A DNA stretch of 64,000 bases, from positions 2,108,001 through 2,172,000 of the forward strand of contig OZ242023.1 of assembly GCA_965204915.1 (NCBI GenBank). The letters run 5' to 3'. Shown in pieces: positions 15,092-25,339 of this stretch (the stretch's first letter is position 1; every line of letters begins with the position of its first letter). The notes below the pieces were generated by a model. That model was given only the letters and a program-made list of their open reading frames with translations, did no database searches and was not told the origin of the DNA. Position numbers and translations under genes: made by a program. This stretch comes from HK1 sp965204915. Its GTDB lineage: Bacteria > Pseudomonadota > Gammaproteobacteria > HK1.

Positions 15092-16912
15092 ATGGCGCGC
15101 TTCATCTTCATCACGGGCGGGGTCGTCTCGTCCCTCGGCAAGGGGATCGCCTCCGCGTCGCTCGCCGCGATCCTGGAAGCGCGGGGGCTCGACGTCACCC
15201 TCGTCAAGCTCGACCCCTACATCAACGTCGACCCCGGGACGATGAACCCCTTCCAGCACGGGGAGGTGTTCGTCACCGCCGACGGCGCGGAGACCGACCT
15301 CGACCTCGGCCACTACGAACGCTTCGTCCGCGCCACCATGGGCAAGCGGAACAACTTCACCACCGGCCAGATCTACTGGAACGTGCTGCGCAAGGAGCGG
15401 CGCGGCGAATACCTCGGGGCGACCGTCCAGGTCATCCCCCACGTCACCGACGAGATCAAGTCCTGCATCCGGGAGGGGGCGGGCGAGGCGGAGATCTGCC
15501 TGGTCGAGATCGGGGGCACGGTCGGGGACATCGAATCGCTGCCCTTCCTCGAGACCATCCGGCAGATGAGGATCGAGCTCGGGGAGCGGGAGTCGCTCTT
15601 CATCCACCTCACCCTGGTGCCGTACATCCGGGCCGCCGGCGAGCTGAAGACGAAGCCGACGCAGCATTCGGTGAAGGAGCTGCGCTCGATCGGGATCCAG
15701 CCCGACGTCCTGCTCTGCCGCTCGGAGCGTCCGCTCCCCGAGGGCGAGCGGCGCAAGATCGCGCTCTTCACCAACGTGCCCGAGCGCGCGGTGGTCGACT
15801 GCATCGACGCCGACAGCATCTACCGGATCCCCCGCCTGCTCCACGCGCAGGGGCTGGACGACCTGGTGGTCGAGCGCTTCGGCCTGGAGGCGGCGGCAAG
15901 CGATCTCTCGGAGTGGGACGCGGTCGTGCACGGCCTCGCGAACACCGCCCGGCGCGTGCGGATCGCGATGGTGGGGAAGTACGTCGAGCTCGCGGAATCC
16001 TACAAGTCGCTCAGCGAAGCGCTCGTCCACGCCGGCATCCACACCGGGACCCGGGTCGAGATCCACTACGTCGACTCCGAGGAGATCGAGACTGCCGGCG
16101 CCGGCTGCCTCGAAGGCGCGGACGCGGTCCTCGTCCCCGGGGGGTTCGGCAAGCGCGGCATCGAGGGGAAGATCCGGGCCGCCCGCTACGCCCGCGAGAA
16201 CCGGGTGCCGTACCTCGGCATCTGCCTCGGGATGCAGGTCGCGGTGATCGAGTACGCGCGCCATTGCGCGGGGCTCGACGGCGCCGACAGCACGGAGTTC
16301 AACCCCGGGACGCCGCACCCGGTCATCGCGCTGGTCACCGAGTGGAGAGGGAAGGACGGGGCGATCGAGCGCCGGGACGCGGCGTCGGACCTCGGGGGGA
16401 CGATGCGCCTCGGCGCGCAGCCGGTCCGGCTGCGGCGCGAGTCGCGCATACGCTCGGTGTACGGAACCGACGTCATCGCCCACGAGCGGCACCGGCACCG
16501 CTACGAATTCAACGGCACCTACATGGACCCTCTGCAGGACGCGGGCTTGCGGATTGCCGGCAAGACCCTCGACGGCGCCCTGGTCGAGGTCGTCGAGGCG
16601 CCCGGCCACCCCTGGTTCATCGCCTGCCAGTTCCACCCGGAGTTCACCTCCACCCCGCGCGACGGCCATCCGCTGTTCAAGGGGTTCGTCGAGGCCGCGA
16701 ACGAGTATCGTGAGAGCATCGGCGGGAGCGCCGGTGAAGGGATCGGTGCAAGCGCGGGCGTGGTCGCCGGCGGGAATGGCGGCGAGGGCGGTGCCGCCAG
16801 GGACGCCGATGAAGTGGCCGGGGAGCGCGGTGCCGGTGGAAGCGCCGGCAGGGCCGCCGGCAATGATGCCGGTGACAGCGCCGCCGTCACCGAAGGCGCC
16901 GCCGTCGCATGA
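15092..16912 (+). CDS. pyrG: CTP synthase
   Basis: Makes CTP from UTP, glutamine and ATP. The N-terminal synthetase domain starts FIFITGGVVSSLGKGI. The C-terminal glutamine amidotransferase has the nucleophile motif YLGICLGMQ and HPWFIACQFHPEFTS. At 606 residues it is about 60 longer than usual: from around residue 545 it continues as a Gly/Ala-rich low-complexity tail (GEGIGASAGVVAGGNGGEG and on). The tail lies upstream of kdsA and may be a lost-stop extension. Start ATG with AGCAGGT upstream. Confidence 0.95.
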   Translation: MARFIFITGGVVSSLGKGIASASLAAILEARGLDVTLVKLDPYINVDPGTMNPFQHGEVFVTADGAETDLDLGHYERFVRATMGKRNNFTTGQIYWNVLRKERRGEYLGATVQVIPHVTDEIKSCIREGAGEAEICLVEIGGTVGDIESLPFLETIRQMRIELGERESLFIHLTLVPYIRAAGELKTKPTQHSVKELRSIGIQPDVLLCRSERPLPEGERRKIALFTNVPERAVVDCIDADSIYRIPRLLHAQGLDDLVVERFGLEAAASDLSEWDAVVHGLANTARRVRIAMVGKYVELAESYKSLSEALVHAGIHTGTRVEIHYVDSEEIETAGAGCLEGADAVLVPGGFGKRGIEGKIRAARYARENRVPYLGICLGMQVAVIEYARHCAGLDGADSTEFNPGTPHPVIALVTEWRGKDGAIERRDAASDLGGTMRLGAQPVRLRRESRIRSVYGTDVIAHERHRHRYEFNGTYMDPLQDAGLRIAGKTLDGALVEVVEAPGHPWFIACQFHPEFTSTPRDGHPLFKGFVEAANEYRESIGGSAGEGIGASAGVVAGGNGGEGGAARDADEVAGERGAGGSAGRAAGNDAGDSAAVTEGAAVA

Positions 16913-16958
16913 GCCGGCGCTCCGGTCGGATGCGGGAGCCCCGGAGCCGGCCGGGCCG

Positions 16959-17834
16959 ATGAGGATCGGCGACTTCGAGGCCGGCAACGACGAGCGGCTG
17001 TTCCTCATCGCCGGGCCCTGCGTCATCGAGTCCGAGGCGCTGGCGATGGACACCGCGGAGACGCTGGCGCGCATCGCCGAACGGCACGCGGTCGGCCTCG
17101 TCTACAAGTCCTCCTTCGACAAGGCGAACCGGACCTCCCACGAGAGCTTCCGCGGCCCCGGACTGGAGGCCGGCCTGCGGATCCTGGAGCGGGTCCGGGC
17201 CGAAGTCTCCGTCCCCGTCCTCACCGACGTGCACGAGGACACGCCGCTCGACGAGGTGGCGTCGGTCGTGGACGTGCTCCAGACCCCGGCGTTCCTCTGC
17301 CGCCAGACCAACTTCATCCAGGACGTCGCCCGCTGCGGCAAGCCGGTGAACGTCAAGAAGGGCCAGTTCCTCGCCCCCTGGGACATGGCCAACGTGGTGG
17401 AGAAGGCGAAGGCGGCCGGCAACCCCGACGTCATGGTCTGCGAGCGGGGGGCGTCGTTCGGATACAACTACCTCGTCTCGGACATGCGCGCGCTCGCGGT
17501 GATGCGCCGCACCGGCTGCCCGGTGGTGTTCGACGCCACCCACTCGGTGCAGATGCCCGGGGGGCAGGGCGCGCTCTCCGGCGGCCAGCGCGAGTTCGTG
17601 CCGGTGCTCGCGCGGGCCGCGGTGGCGGCGGGGGTCGCGGGGGTGTTCATGGAGACGCATCCGAACCCTGACGAGGCCCTGAGCGACGGTCCCAACGCCT
17701 GGCCGCTCGACCGGATGGAGGCGCTGCTCGAATGCCTGCTCATGATCGACGATGCGGTGAAGTCCCGGCCGCGGGCGGAGGATGCAGCGGGGATGGAGCC
17801 GGACCCCACGAAGGGCCACCATCCGTGCAATTGA
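16959..17834 (+). CDS. kdsA: 3-deoxy-8-phosphooctulonate synthase
   Basis: Condenses arabinose 5-phosphate with PEP to KDO-8-phosphate for lipopolysaccharide, so the cell has an outer membrane. 291 residues; motifs FLIAGPCVIES, YKSSFDKANRTS, RQTNFIQDVARCGKPVNVKKGQ, MVCERGASFGYNYL and VFDATHSVQMPGG. The ATG at 16959 (MRIGDFEAG) matches the family start; longer frames run into the pyrG tail. It lies 46 bases after pyrG, as often in gammaproteobacteria, but eno does not follow. Confidence 0.95.
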   Translation: MRIGDFEAGNDERLFLIAGPCVIESEALAMDTAETLARIAERHAVGLVYKSSFDKANRTSHESFRGPGLEAGLRILERVRAEVSVPVLTDVHEDTPLDEVASVVDVLQTPAFLCRQTNFIQDVARCGKPVNVKKGQFLAPWDMANVVEKAKAAGNPDVMVCERGASFGYNYLVSDMRALAVMRRTGCPVVFDATHSVQMPGGQGALSGGQREFVPVLARAAVAAGVAGVFMETHPNPDEALSDGPNAWPLDRMEALLECLLMIDDAVKSRPRAEDAAGMEPDPTKGHHPCN

Positions 17835-17879
17835 GTCGAATCTTGCGCGAGGCATCCCTGGGACCGGGGCGGCGTCGCG

Positions 17880-18647
17880 TCAAAGATCGAACTCCGCGAC
17901 CACCGGGGCGTGGTCGGAGGGCCGCTCCTTCGCGCGGGCGTCGCGGTCGATGCGGCAGGACGTGCAGCGTTGCGCGAGCCCGCTCGACGCGAGGATCAGG
18001 TCGATCCGCAGCCCGCGGTTGCGCCTGAACGCGGCGGCCCGGTAGTCCCACCAGGAGAACGAGCGCTCCGGCTGCTCGAACAGGCGGAAGGTGTCGGCGA
18101 GCCCGAGCGCGGCGATGGCGCCGAGGGCGTCGCGCTCCGGACCGCTGCACAGGATCGCATCCTTCCACTCCTCGGGGTCGTGCACGTCGCGGTCCTCGGG
18201 GGCGATGTTGAAGTCGCCGGCCACCACGACGTGCTGGTGCTCGCGCAGCTCGGCCCGCAGGTGCTCGGTGACCTGGCCCAGCCACTCCAGCTTGTAGCCG
18301 TACTTCTCCGAGCCGACCGCCTGTCCGTTGACCACGTACAGATTGACCACCCGCACCCCCGCGACGGTCGCGGCGATGGTGCGGCGCTGCTCGTCGGCCA
18401 CCGCCGGAAACCGGCGGACGACGCCGGCCGGGGGCTCGCGCGAAAGGATGGCGACGCCGTTGTAGGTCTTCTGCCCCGAGAACACCGATTGATAGCCGGC
18501 GCCCAGAAGCGCCTCGGCCGGGAAGCGGTCGTCGGTGAGCTTCGTCTCCTGGAGCATGAGCACGTCGGGCCGGTGCTCGTCCAGCCAGTCGAGGACGTGC
18601 GGCAGACGCACGTTGAGGGAGTTGACGTTCCAGGTCGCGATTCTCAC
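17880..18647 (-). CDS. xthA: Exodeoxyribonuclease III
   Basis: AP endonuclease / 3'-5' exonuclease for base-excision repair. 255 residues with IATWNVNSLNVRLPHVLDWL, the metal Glu in LMLQETKL, GDFNIAPEDRDVHDP, RIDLILAS and the terminal SDHAPVV. Start GTG 18647 has AGGAGG 7 bases upstream. The start overlaps the stop of a duplicated fragment of itself (next entry). It is convergent with kdsA. Confidence 0.93.
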   Translation of the reverse strand: MRIATWNVNSLNVRLPHVLDWLDEHRPDVLMLQETKLTDDRFPAEALLGAGYQSVFSGQKTYNGVAILSREPPAGVVRRFPAVADEQRRTIAATVAGVRVVNLYVVNGQAVGSEKYGYKLEWLGQVTEHLRAELREHQHVVVAGDFNIAPEDRDVHDPEEWKDAILCSGPERDALGAIAALGLADTFRLFEQPERSFSWWDYRAAAFRRNRGLRIDLILASSGLAQRCTSCRIDRDARAKERPSDHAPVVAEFDL

Positions 18648-18793
18648 CGGGGAACCTCCTGGTTCGCGCCGCACGCCGGGCAGGCGGGATCCTTGCCGGG
18701 AGCGGGCGCGTCGGGCCGGTGCTCGTCCAGCCGGTCGAGGACGTGCGGCAGGCGCACATCGAGGGAATCGACGTTCCAGGTCGCGATCTTCAC
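18644..18793 (-). pseudogene. Tandem-duplicated xthA start fused to ThiF tail
   Basis: A 146-bp tandem duplication spans the end of the ThiF-like gene and the start of xthA. The left-over unit encodes a 49-residue chimera: IATWNVDSLDVRLPHVLDRL from xthA, then GKDPACPACGANQEVPR from the ThiF tail. It starts at a GTG overlapping the ThiF stop and ends overlapping the xthA GTG, each with its own AGGAGG. Translation is likely but a function is not. Confidence 0.75.
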
Positions 18794-19569
18794 CGGGGAA
18801 CCTCCTGGTTCGCGCCGTGCGCCTCGTGCGTGCCGCACACCGGGCAGGCGGGGTCCTTGCCGAGCTTGAGCTCGCGCCATTCCATCTCCGCCGCGTCGAG
18901 CGCGATCAGCCTTCCGGCGAGGGAGGCGCCGAACCCCGCGATCAGCTTGATGGTCTCCACCGCCTGCACGCTGCCGATGATGCCGAGCAGGGGGGCCAGC
19001 ACCCCGACCAGCGCGCAGGGCTCACCCTCCGCGCGCCCGTCGTCGCTGTACAGGCAGCGGTAGCAGGGCGAGTCCGGGTCCCTCGGATCGAAGACCGCGA
19101 TCTGTCCCTCCATGCGAATCGCGGCGCCCGACACCAGCGGGGTCGCATGACGCCAGCACGCCGCGTTCAGCACGAATCGGCTCTCGAAGTTGTCGGTGGC
19201 GTCGACCACCACGGTGGCGGCCGCGACCTCGTCGTCGAGGTCGTCGTCCAGCGCCCAATGCTTGGGCGTGACCTCGATCTCCGGGTTGAGGGCGAGCAGG
19301 GCGTCCCGTGCGGATTCGACCTTGTTGCGGCCGACGTCCCCGCTGCGATGGACGATCTGGCGCTGGAGGTTGGACAGCTCCACCACGTCGTAGTCGCTGA
19401 GCACGATGTGGCCGACGCCGGATGCGGCGAGGTACATCGCCACCGGCGACCCGAGACCGCCGAGCCCGACCACGAGCACCCGCGCGGCGTTCAGCCGTTC
19501 CTGCCCGCACGGGCCGATTTCGGAGAGCCGCACGTGGCGGCTGTAACGTTCGGCGAGTCGTTGGTTCAT
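18790..19569 (-). CDS. ThiF/MoeB/HesA-family adenylyltransferase
   Basis: Activates the C-terminus of a ubiquitin-like sulfur carrier (ThiS or MoaD) by adenylylation. 259 residues; ATP loop VLVVGLGGLGSPVA, NLQRQIVHRSGDVGRNK, VVDATDNFESRF, and two zinc-binding CxxC pairs (CYRC near 173 and CPVC near 243). MoeB and ThiF cannot be told apart here; moaD lies 14 kb away. ATG at 19569. It is likely co-transcribed with xthA. Confidence 0.88.
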   Translation of the reverse strand: MNQRLAERYSRHVRLSEIGPCGQERLNAARVLVVGLGGLGSPVAMYLAASGVGHIVLSDYDVVELSNLQRQIVHRSGDVGRNKVESARDALLALNPEIEVTPKHWALDDDLDDEVAAATVVVDATDNFESRFVLNAACWRHATPLVSGAAIRMEGQIAVFDPRDPDSPCYRCLYSDDGRAEGEPCALVGVLAPLLGIIGSVQAVETIKLIAGFGASLAGRLIALDAAEMEWRELKLGKDPACPVCGTHEAHGANQEVPR

Positions 19570-19615
19570 CCACGGTTCCCCCACCGCGATGCGCCGTGAG
19601 CCGGGGAATGCCGGG

Positions 19616-19858
19616 TCAGTCCGGGCCGGCGGGTGATCGTCGCGACGCGCCCATTTCGTCGAGCTTGCGTTCGATCGCCAGGCGGTCGAGCGATTCGAGC
19701 GGCAGGCTGGTGAAGATCTCGATCCGCGTCGCGATCTCCCGGTACGTGTTCGCGAACGCGGCCCGGACCTCCGCCTCCTTTCCCTCGACCGCGGCGGGAT
19801 CGGGAAATCCCCAGTGGGCGCTGATCGGCTGCCCCGGCCATAGCGGACAGACCTCTCC
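19616..19858 (-). pseudogene. Remnant of arsenate reductase (ArsC, phosphatase-like)
   Basis: The last 77 codons read CPLWPGQPISAHWGFPDPAA, VEGKEAEVRAAF and SLPLESLDRLAIERKLDEMG, the C-terminal half of thioredoxin-type arsenate reductases. The N-terminal P-loop with the nucleophilic cysteine is absent in this frame. Part may survive in a neighbouring frame around 19880-19940 (FDLV), so a frameshift plus a deletion is likely. The stretch 19859-20177 holds no other gene. Confidence 0.65.
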
Positions 19859-20177
19859 GGCTCGAAGATGGATCCGCGGCGAGATTGATCTCGGCCGCCA
19901 CGACCACGATGATACCGAACCGCACGAGGTCGAAGCACGGTCTCGACACGATGGCCATGACCCGGGGACCATGACCCGGGACCCTCGGTCCGGCCCGGCT
20001 CGAGCAGCTTGCGGGTGCGGACCCCGTGCGCTTGGGGTAACGTCCTCTGCACGGGGCCGGCGTGACGTTGCACGCGGCGGCTTCGCGGGGACCGGACGGT
20101 CTCCCGGACGTCCCCGGACGCGGAGACCTCGCGCGCAGGACGATTCATACTCGGATTCACAATCAGGAGATCGAAAC

Positions 20178-21140
20178 ATGAAGAAGCTCGGCTATTTCAC
20201 GGCGGCCGCGCTGGCCGCGGCGCTCGGCGCCGGCGGCGCGCAGGCCGCGGACCAGTTCGTTTCCATCGGCACCGGCGGCGTCACCGGCGTCTACTATCCC
20301 ACCGGCGGCGCGATCTGCCGGCTGGTGAACAAGATGCGCAAGGAGACCGGGATTCGTTGTTCGGCGGAATCCACCGGCGGCTCGATCTACAACATCAACA
20401 CCATCCGGGCCGGCGAGCTGGAGTTCGGCGTCGCCCAGTCCGACTGGCAGTACCACGCATACCACGGCACCTCGAAGTTCGAGGAGCAGGGCAGGTTCGA
20501 GGATCTGCGGGCGGTGTTCTCCGTCCATCCGGAGCCCGTCACCATCATCGCCCGCGATGATTCGGGGGTCATGAACATCACCGATCTGAAGGGCAAGCGG
20601 GTCAACATCGGCAACGTCGGGTCGGGGACGCGCGGCACCTGGGAGGTCATCGAGGAGGCGATGGGGTGGCAGCGCAGCGATCTGAAGCTCGCCTCGGAGC
20701 TGAAGTCGGCGGAGACCGGGCAAGCCGTCTGCGACAACAAGATCGACGCCTACTTCTGGCTCGTCGGCCATCCCTCCGCGCTCACGCAGGAATCCCTGGC
20801 GACCTGCCCGACGCATCTCGTGAACGCCACCGGCTCCGTCATCGACAAGCTCGTGGCCGACAACGCCTACTACCGCACCGCGACGATTCCGGCCGGGATG
20901 TACAACAACGCGGAGGACGTCAGGACCTTCGGCGTGGGCGCGACCTTCGTCAGCAGCGCCAAGGTGCCGGAGAAGGTCGTGTACACCGTGGTCAAGGCGG
21001 TGTTCGACAACTTCGACCAGTTCAGGAAGCTGCACCCCGCATTCGCGAACCTGAACGAGCAGGAGATGATCAGCGACTCGCTCTCCGCGCCGCTGCATGA
21101 CGGAGCGGCGAAGTACTACAAGGAGCGGGGCTGGATGTAG
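20178..21140 (+). CDS. TAXI-family TRAP transporter solute receptor
   Basis: Periplasmic binding protein of 320 residues. The Sec signal peptide is MKKLGYFTAAALAAALGAGG, cut after AQA. The mature part has FVSIGTGGVTGVYYPTGGAICRLVN, the opening motif of TAXI receptors, and KGKRVNIGNVGSGTRGT. The ligand is unknown; related receptors have been linked to glutamate and other organic acids. ATG with AGGAGA at 7 bases. The partner permease follows after a strong hairpin. Confidence 0.92.
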   Translation: MKKLGYFTAAALAAALGAGGAQAADQFVSIGTGGVTGVYYPTGGAICRLVNKMRKETGIRCSAESTGGSIYNINTIRAGELEFGVAQSDWQYHAYHGTSKFEEQGRFEDLRAVFSVHPEPVTIIARDDSGVMNITDLKGKRVNIGNVGSGTRGTWEVIEEAMGWQRSDLKLASELKSAETGQAVCDNKIDAYFWLVGHPSALTQESLATCPTHLVNATGSVIDKLVADNAYYRTATIPAGMYNNAEDVRTFGVGATFVSSAKVPEKVVYTVVKAVFDNFDQFRKLHPAFANLNEQEMISDSLSAPLHDGAAKYYKERGWM

Positions 21141-21148
21141 CCGGCGGG

Positions 21149-21190
21149 GGCCGATGCGGTGCGGCGGCGGACCGCCGGACCGCATCGGCC
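21149..21190 (+). terminator. Strong stem-loop between TRAP receptor and permease
   Basis: GGCCGATGCGGT pairs with ACCGCATCGGCC (12 perfect pairs). After one mismatch, CGGCGG pairs with CCGCCG around a CGGA loop. No U-run follows, so partial attenuation or 3'-end protection of the receptor mRNA is more likely than full termination. Confidence 0.6.
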
Positions 21191-21390
21191 GGGTCCGTGC
21201 CGGCCGCCGGCGCCGGGGCTCCGGACGATCCGTCCGGCGGCCTGCCCACACCGCCTCGGCATCGTTGCGGCAGGCCCCTCCGAAGTGCCGTCTCGAACGC
21301 CGAAGATCCGTGCCGTCCGGTGGCGGCGGCAGAGGTCTCGCGGGCCGCGGGTTGCGGCCGTCTCCATGATCCGATGACTTCCCCGAGAGA

Positions 21391-24045
<2,655 letters not shown>

Positions 24046-24061
24046 GGACGGGTTTCGCCGG

Positions 24062-24094
24062 GACGGAGCTCCGGGGACACGCCCCCTCTCCGTC
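24062..24094. terminator. Hairpin between convergent genes
   Basis: GACGGAG pairs with CTCCGTC, with an inner GGGG/CCCC pairing. It lies between the TRAP permease and the AI-2E-family gene and overlaps the latter's stop. No T-run; GC-rich genomes often lack one. Confidence 0.45.
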
Positions 24095-25169
24095 ATCCGG
24101 CTTCCCGTTCCGGCGCCCGCGCGGCGATCTCGTCCGCCGCGGCGCTCTCCGGTCCGAGCAGCACCGCGATCCAGTGGGTGTCCGGGCGCGAGTCGAGGGC
24201 GATCTTGATCATCATCGTGAGCGGGACCGAGAGGAACATGCCGACCAGCCCGAGGGCCCATCCCCAGAAGATCAGCGAGAGGAACACCACCAGCGTCGAG
24301 AGGCCGAGGCCGCGGCCCATGAAGCGGGGTTCGACGACGCTGCCGACGATCACGTTCACGACGAGGTAGCCCGCGGCCGACCCGAGCGCCGCGCCCGGCC
24401 CGAGCTGGACCAGCGCGAACAGCACCGCCGGCGCCGCGGCGATGATCGAGCCGATGTTGGGAACGTAGTTCAGCAGGAACGCGAGCACGCCCCAGAGCAC
24501 CGGGTAGTCGACGCCGAGCACCGCGAGCCAGAGCCCGATCGCAACCCCCGTCCCCAGGCTCGCGGCGGTCTTGATCACGAGGTAGCGCTTCACGTTCCCG
24601 CTGAAGACCGTGAACTTGTCGAGGGCGTGATCGGGATCATCGGCAGTCGCCCGGAGCTTGCGCGGGAAGCTCGTCGCCTCGAACAGGATGAAGACCACGG
24701 TGAGGAAGATCAGGAATGCGTTGCCGAGCACGCCGCCGAACCCGTTGAGCAGGTCGGCGGCGAGCTGGATCACCGCACCCGGTTTGAAGTAGCCCGCGAA
24801 GTCGCCGGTCGAGACGTTGACGCCATACGCACGGAGCCATTCGAAGAGCGGAACCGCCAGCTCGTCCACGCGGGCCTTGTACACCGGGAGGTCGCGGGAG
24901 AACTCCCGGATCGAGGTCCCGAGGAGCACCGTCAATCCGGCGCCCGCCGCTATAATGGCGCCGACGACGACGAGCATGGCGAGCCAGCGGGGCAACCCCT
25001 TGCGTTCCAGCCAGAACAGGGGCGGCGCGCAGATGATCGCAATGAAGATCGAGAGCAGGAACGGCACGACGATGGCCTCGGCCGCGCGCATCCCCGCCAC
25101 CACCACCACGAACGCCGCCGCGGTGAGCAGCACCCGCGCCGCATTCGACTCCCTCCTGACCTCGGCCAT
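24093..25169 (-). CDS. AI-2E family (PerM/YdiK-like) membrane protein
   Basis: Protein of 358 residues with paired N-terminal helices (VLLTAAAFVVVVAGM, IVVPFLLSIFIAIICAPPLFW), a soluble loop and further helices. The family patterns LLNYVPNIGSIIAAAPAVLFAL and VEPRFMGRGLGLSTLVVFLSLIFWGWALG are clear. Some members export autoinducer-2, others move ions, so no substrate is given. The ATG at 25169 has GGGGGAT just upstream. Confidence 0.9.
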   Translation of the reverse strand: MAEVRRESNAARVLLTAAAFVVVVAGMRAAEAIVVPFLLSIFIAIICAPPLFWLERKGLPRWLAMLVVVGAIIAAGAGLTVLLGTSIREFSRDLPVYKARVDELAVPLFEWLRAYGVNVSTGDFAGYFKPGAVIQLAADLLNGFGGVLGNAFLIFLTVVFILFEATSFPRKLRATADDPDHALDKFTVFSGNVKRYLVIKTAASLGTGVAIGLWLAVLGVDYPVLWGVLAFLLNYVPNIGSIIAAAPAVLFALVQLGPGAALGSAAGYLVVNVIVGSVVEPRFMGRGLGLSTLVVFLSLIFWGWALGLVGMFLSVPLTMMIKIALDSRPDTHWIAVLLGPESAAADEIAARAPEREAG

Positions 25170-25339
25170 GCCATCCCCCTGAACCTTGTGTAGAGCCAAC
25201 CCGTTCTTCGCCCGTCGGCGCACCGGACGCCGCAGCGCCCGCACCGGCGGTCGCGTCCTGCATCCGGCGCTCGAAGTGTATTCCGCATCGTCCGCCGTCC
25301 GCCGCATTCCATGGCCCGTGACGGCCACGGACCCCCGCC

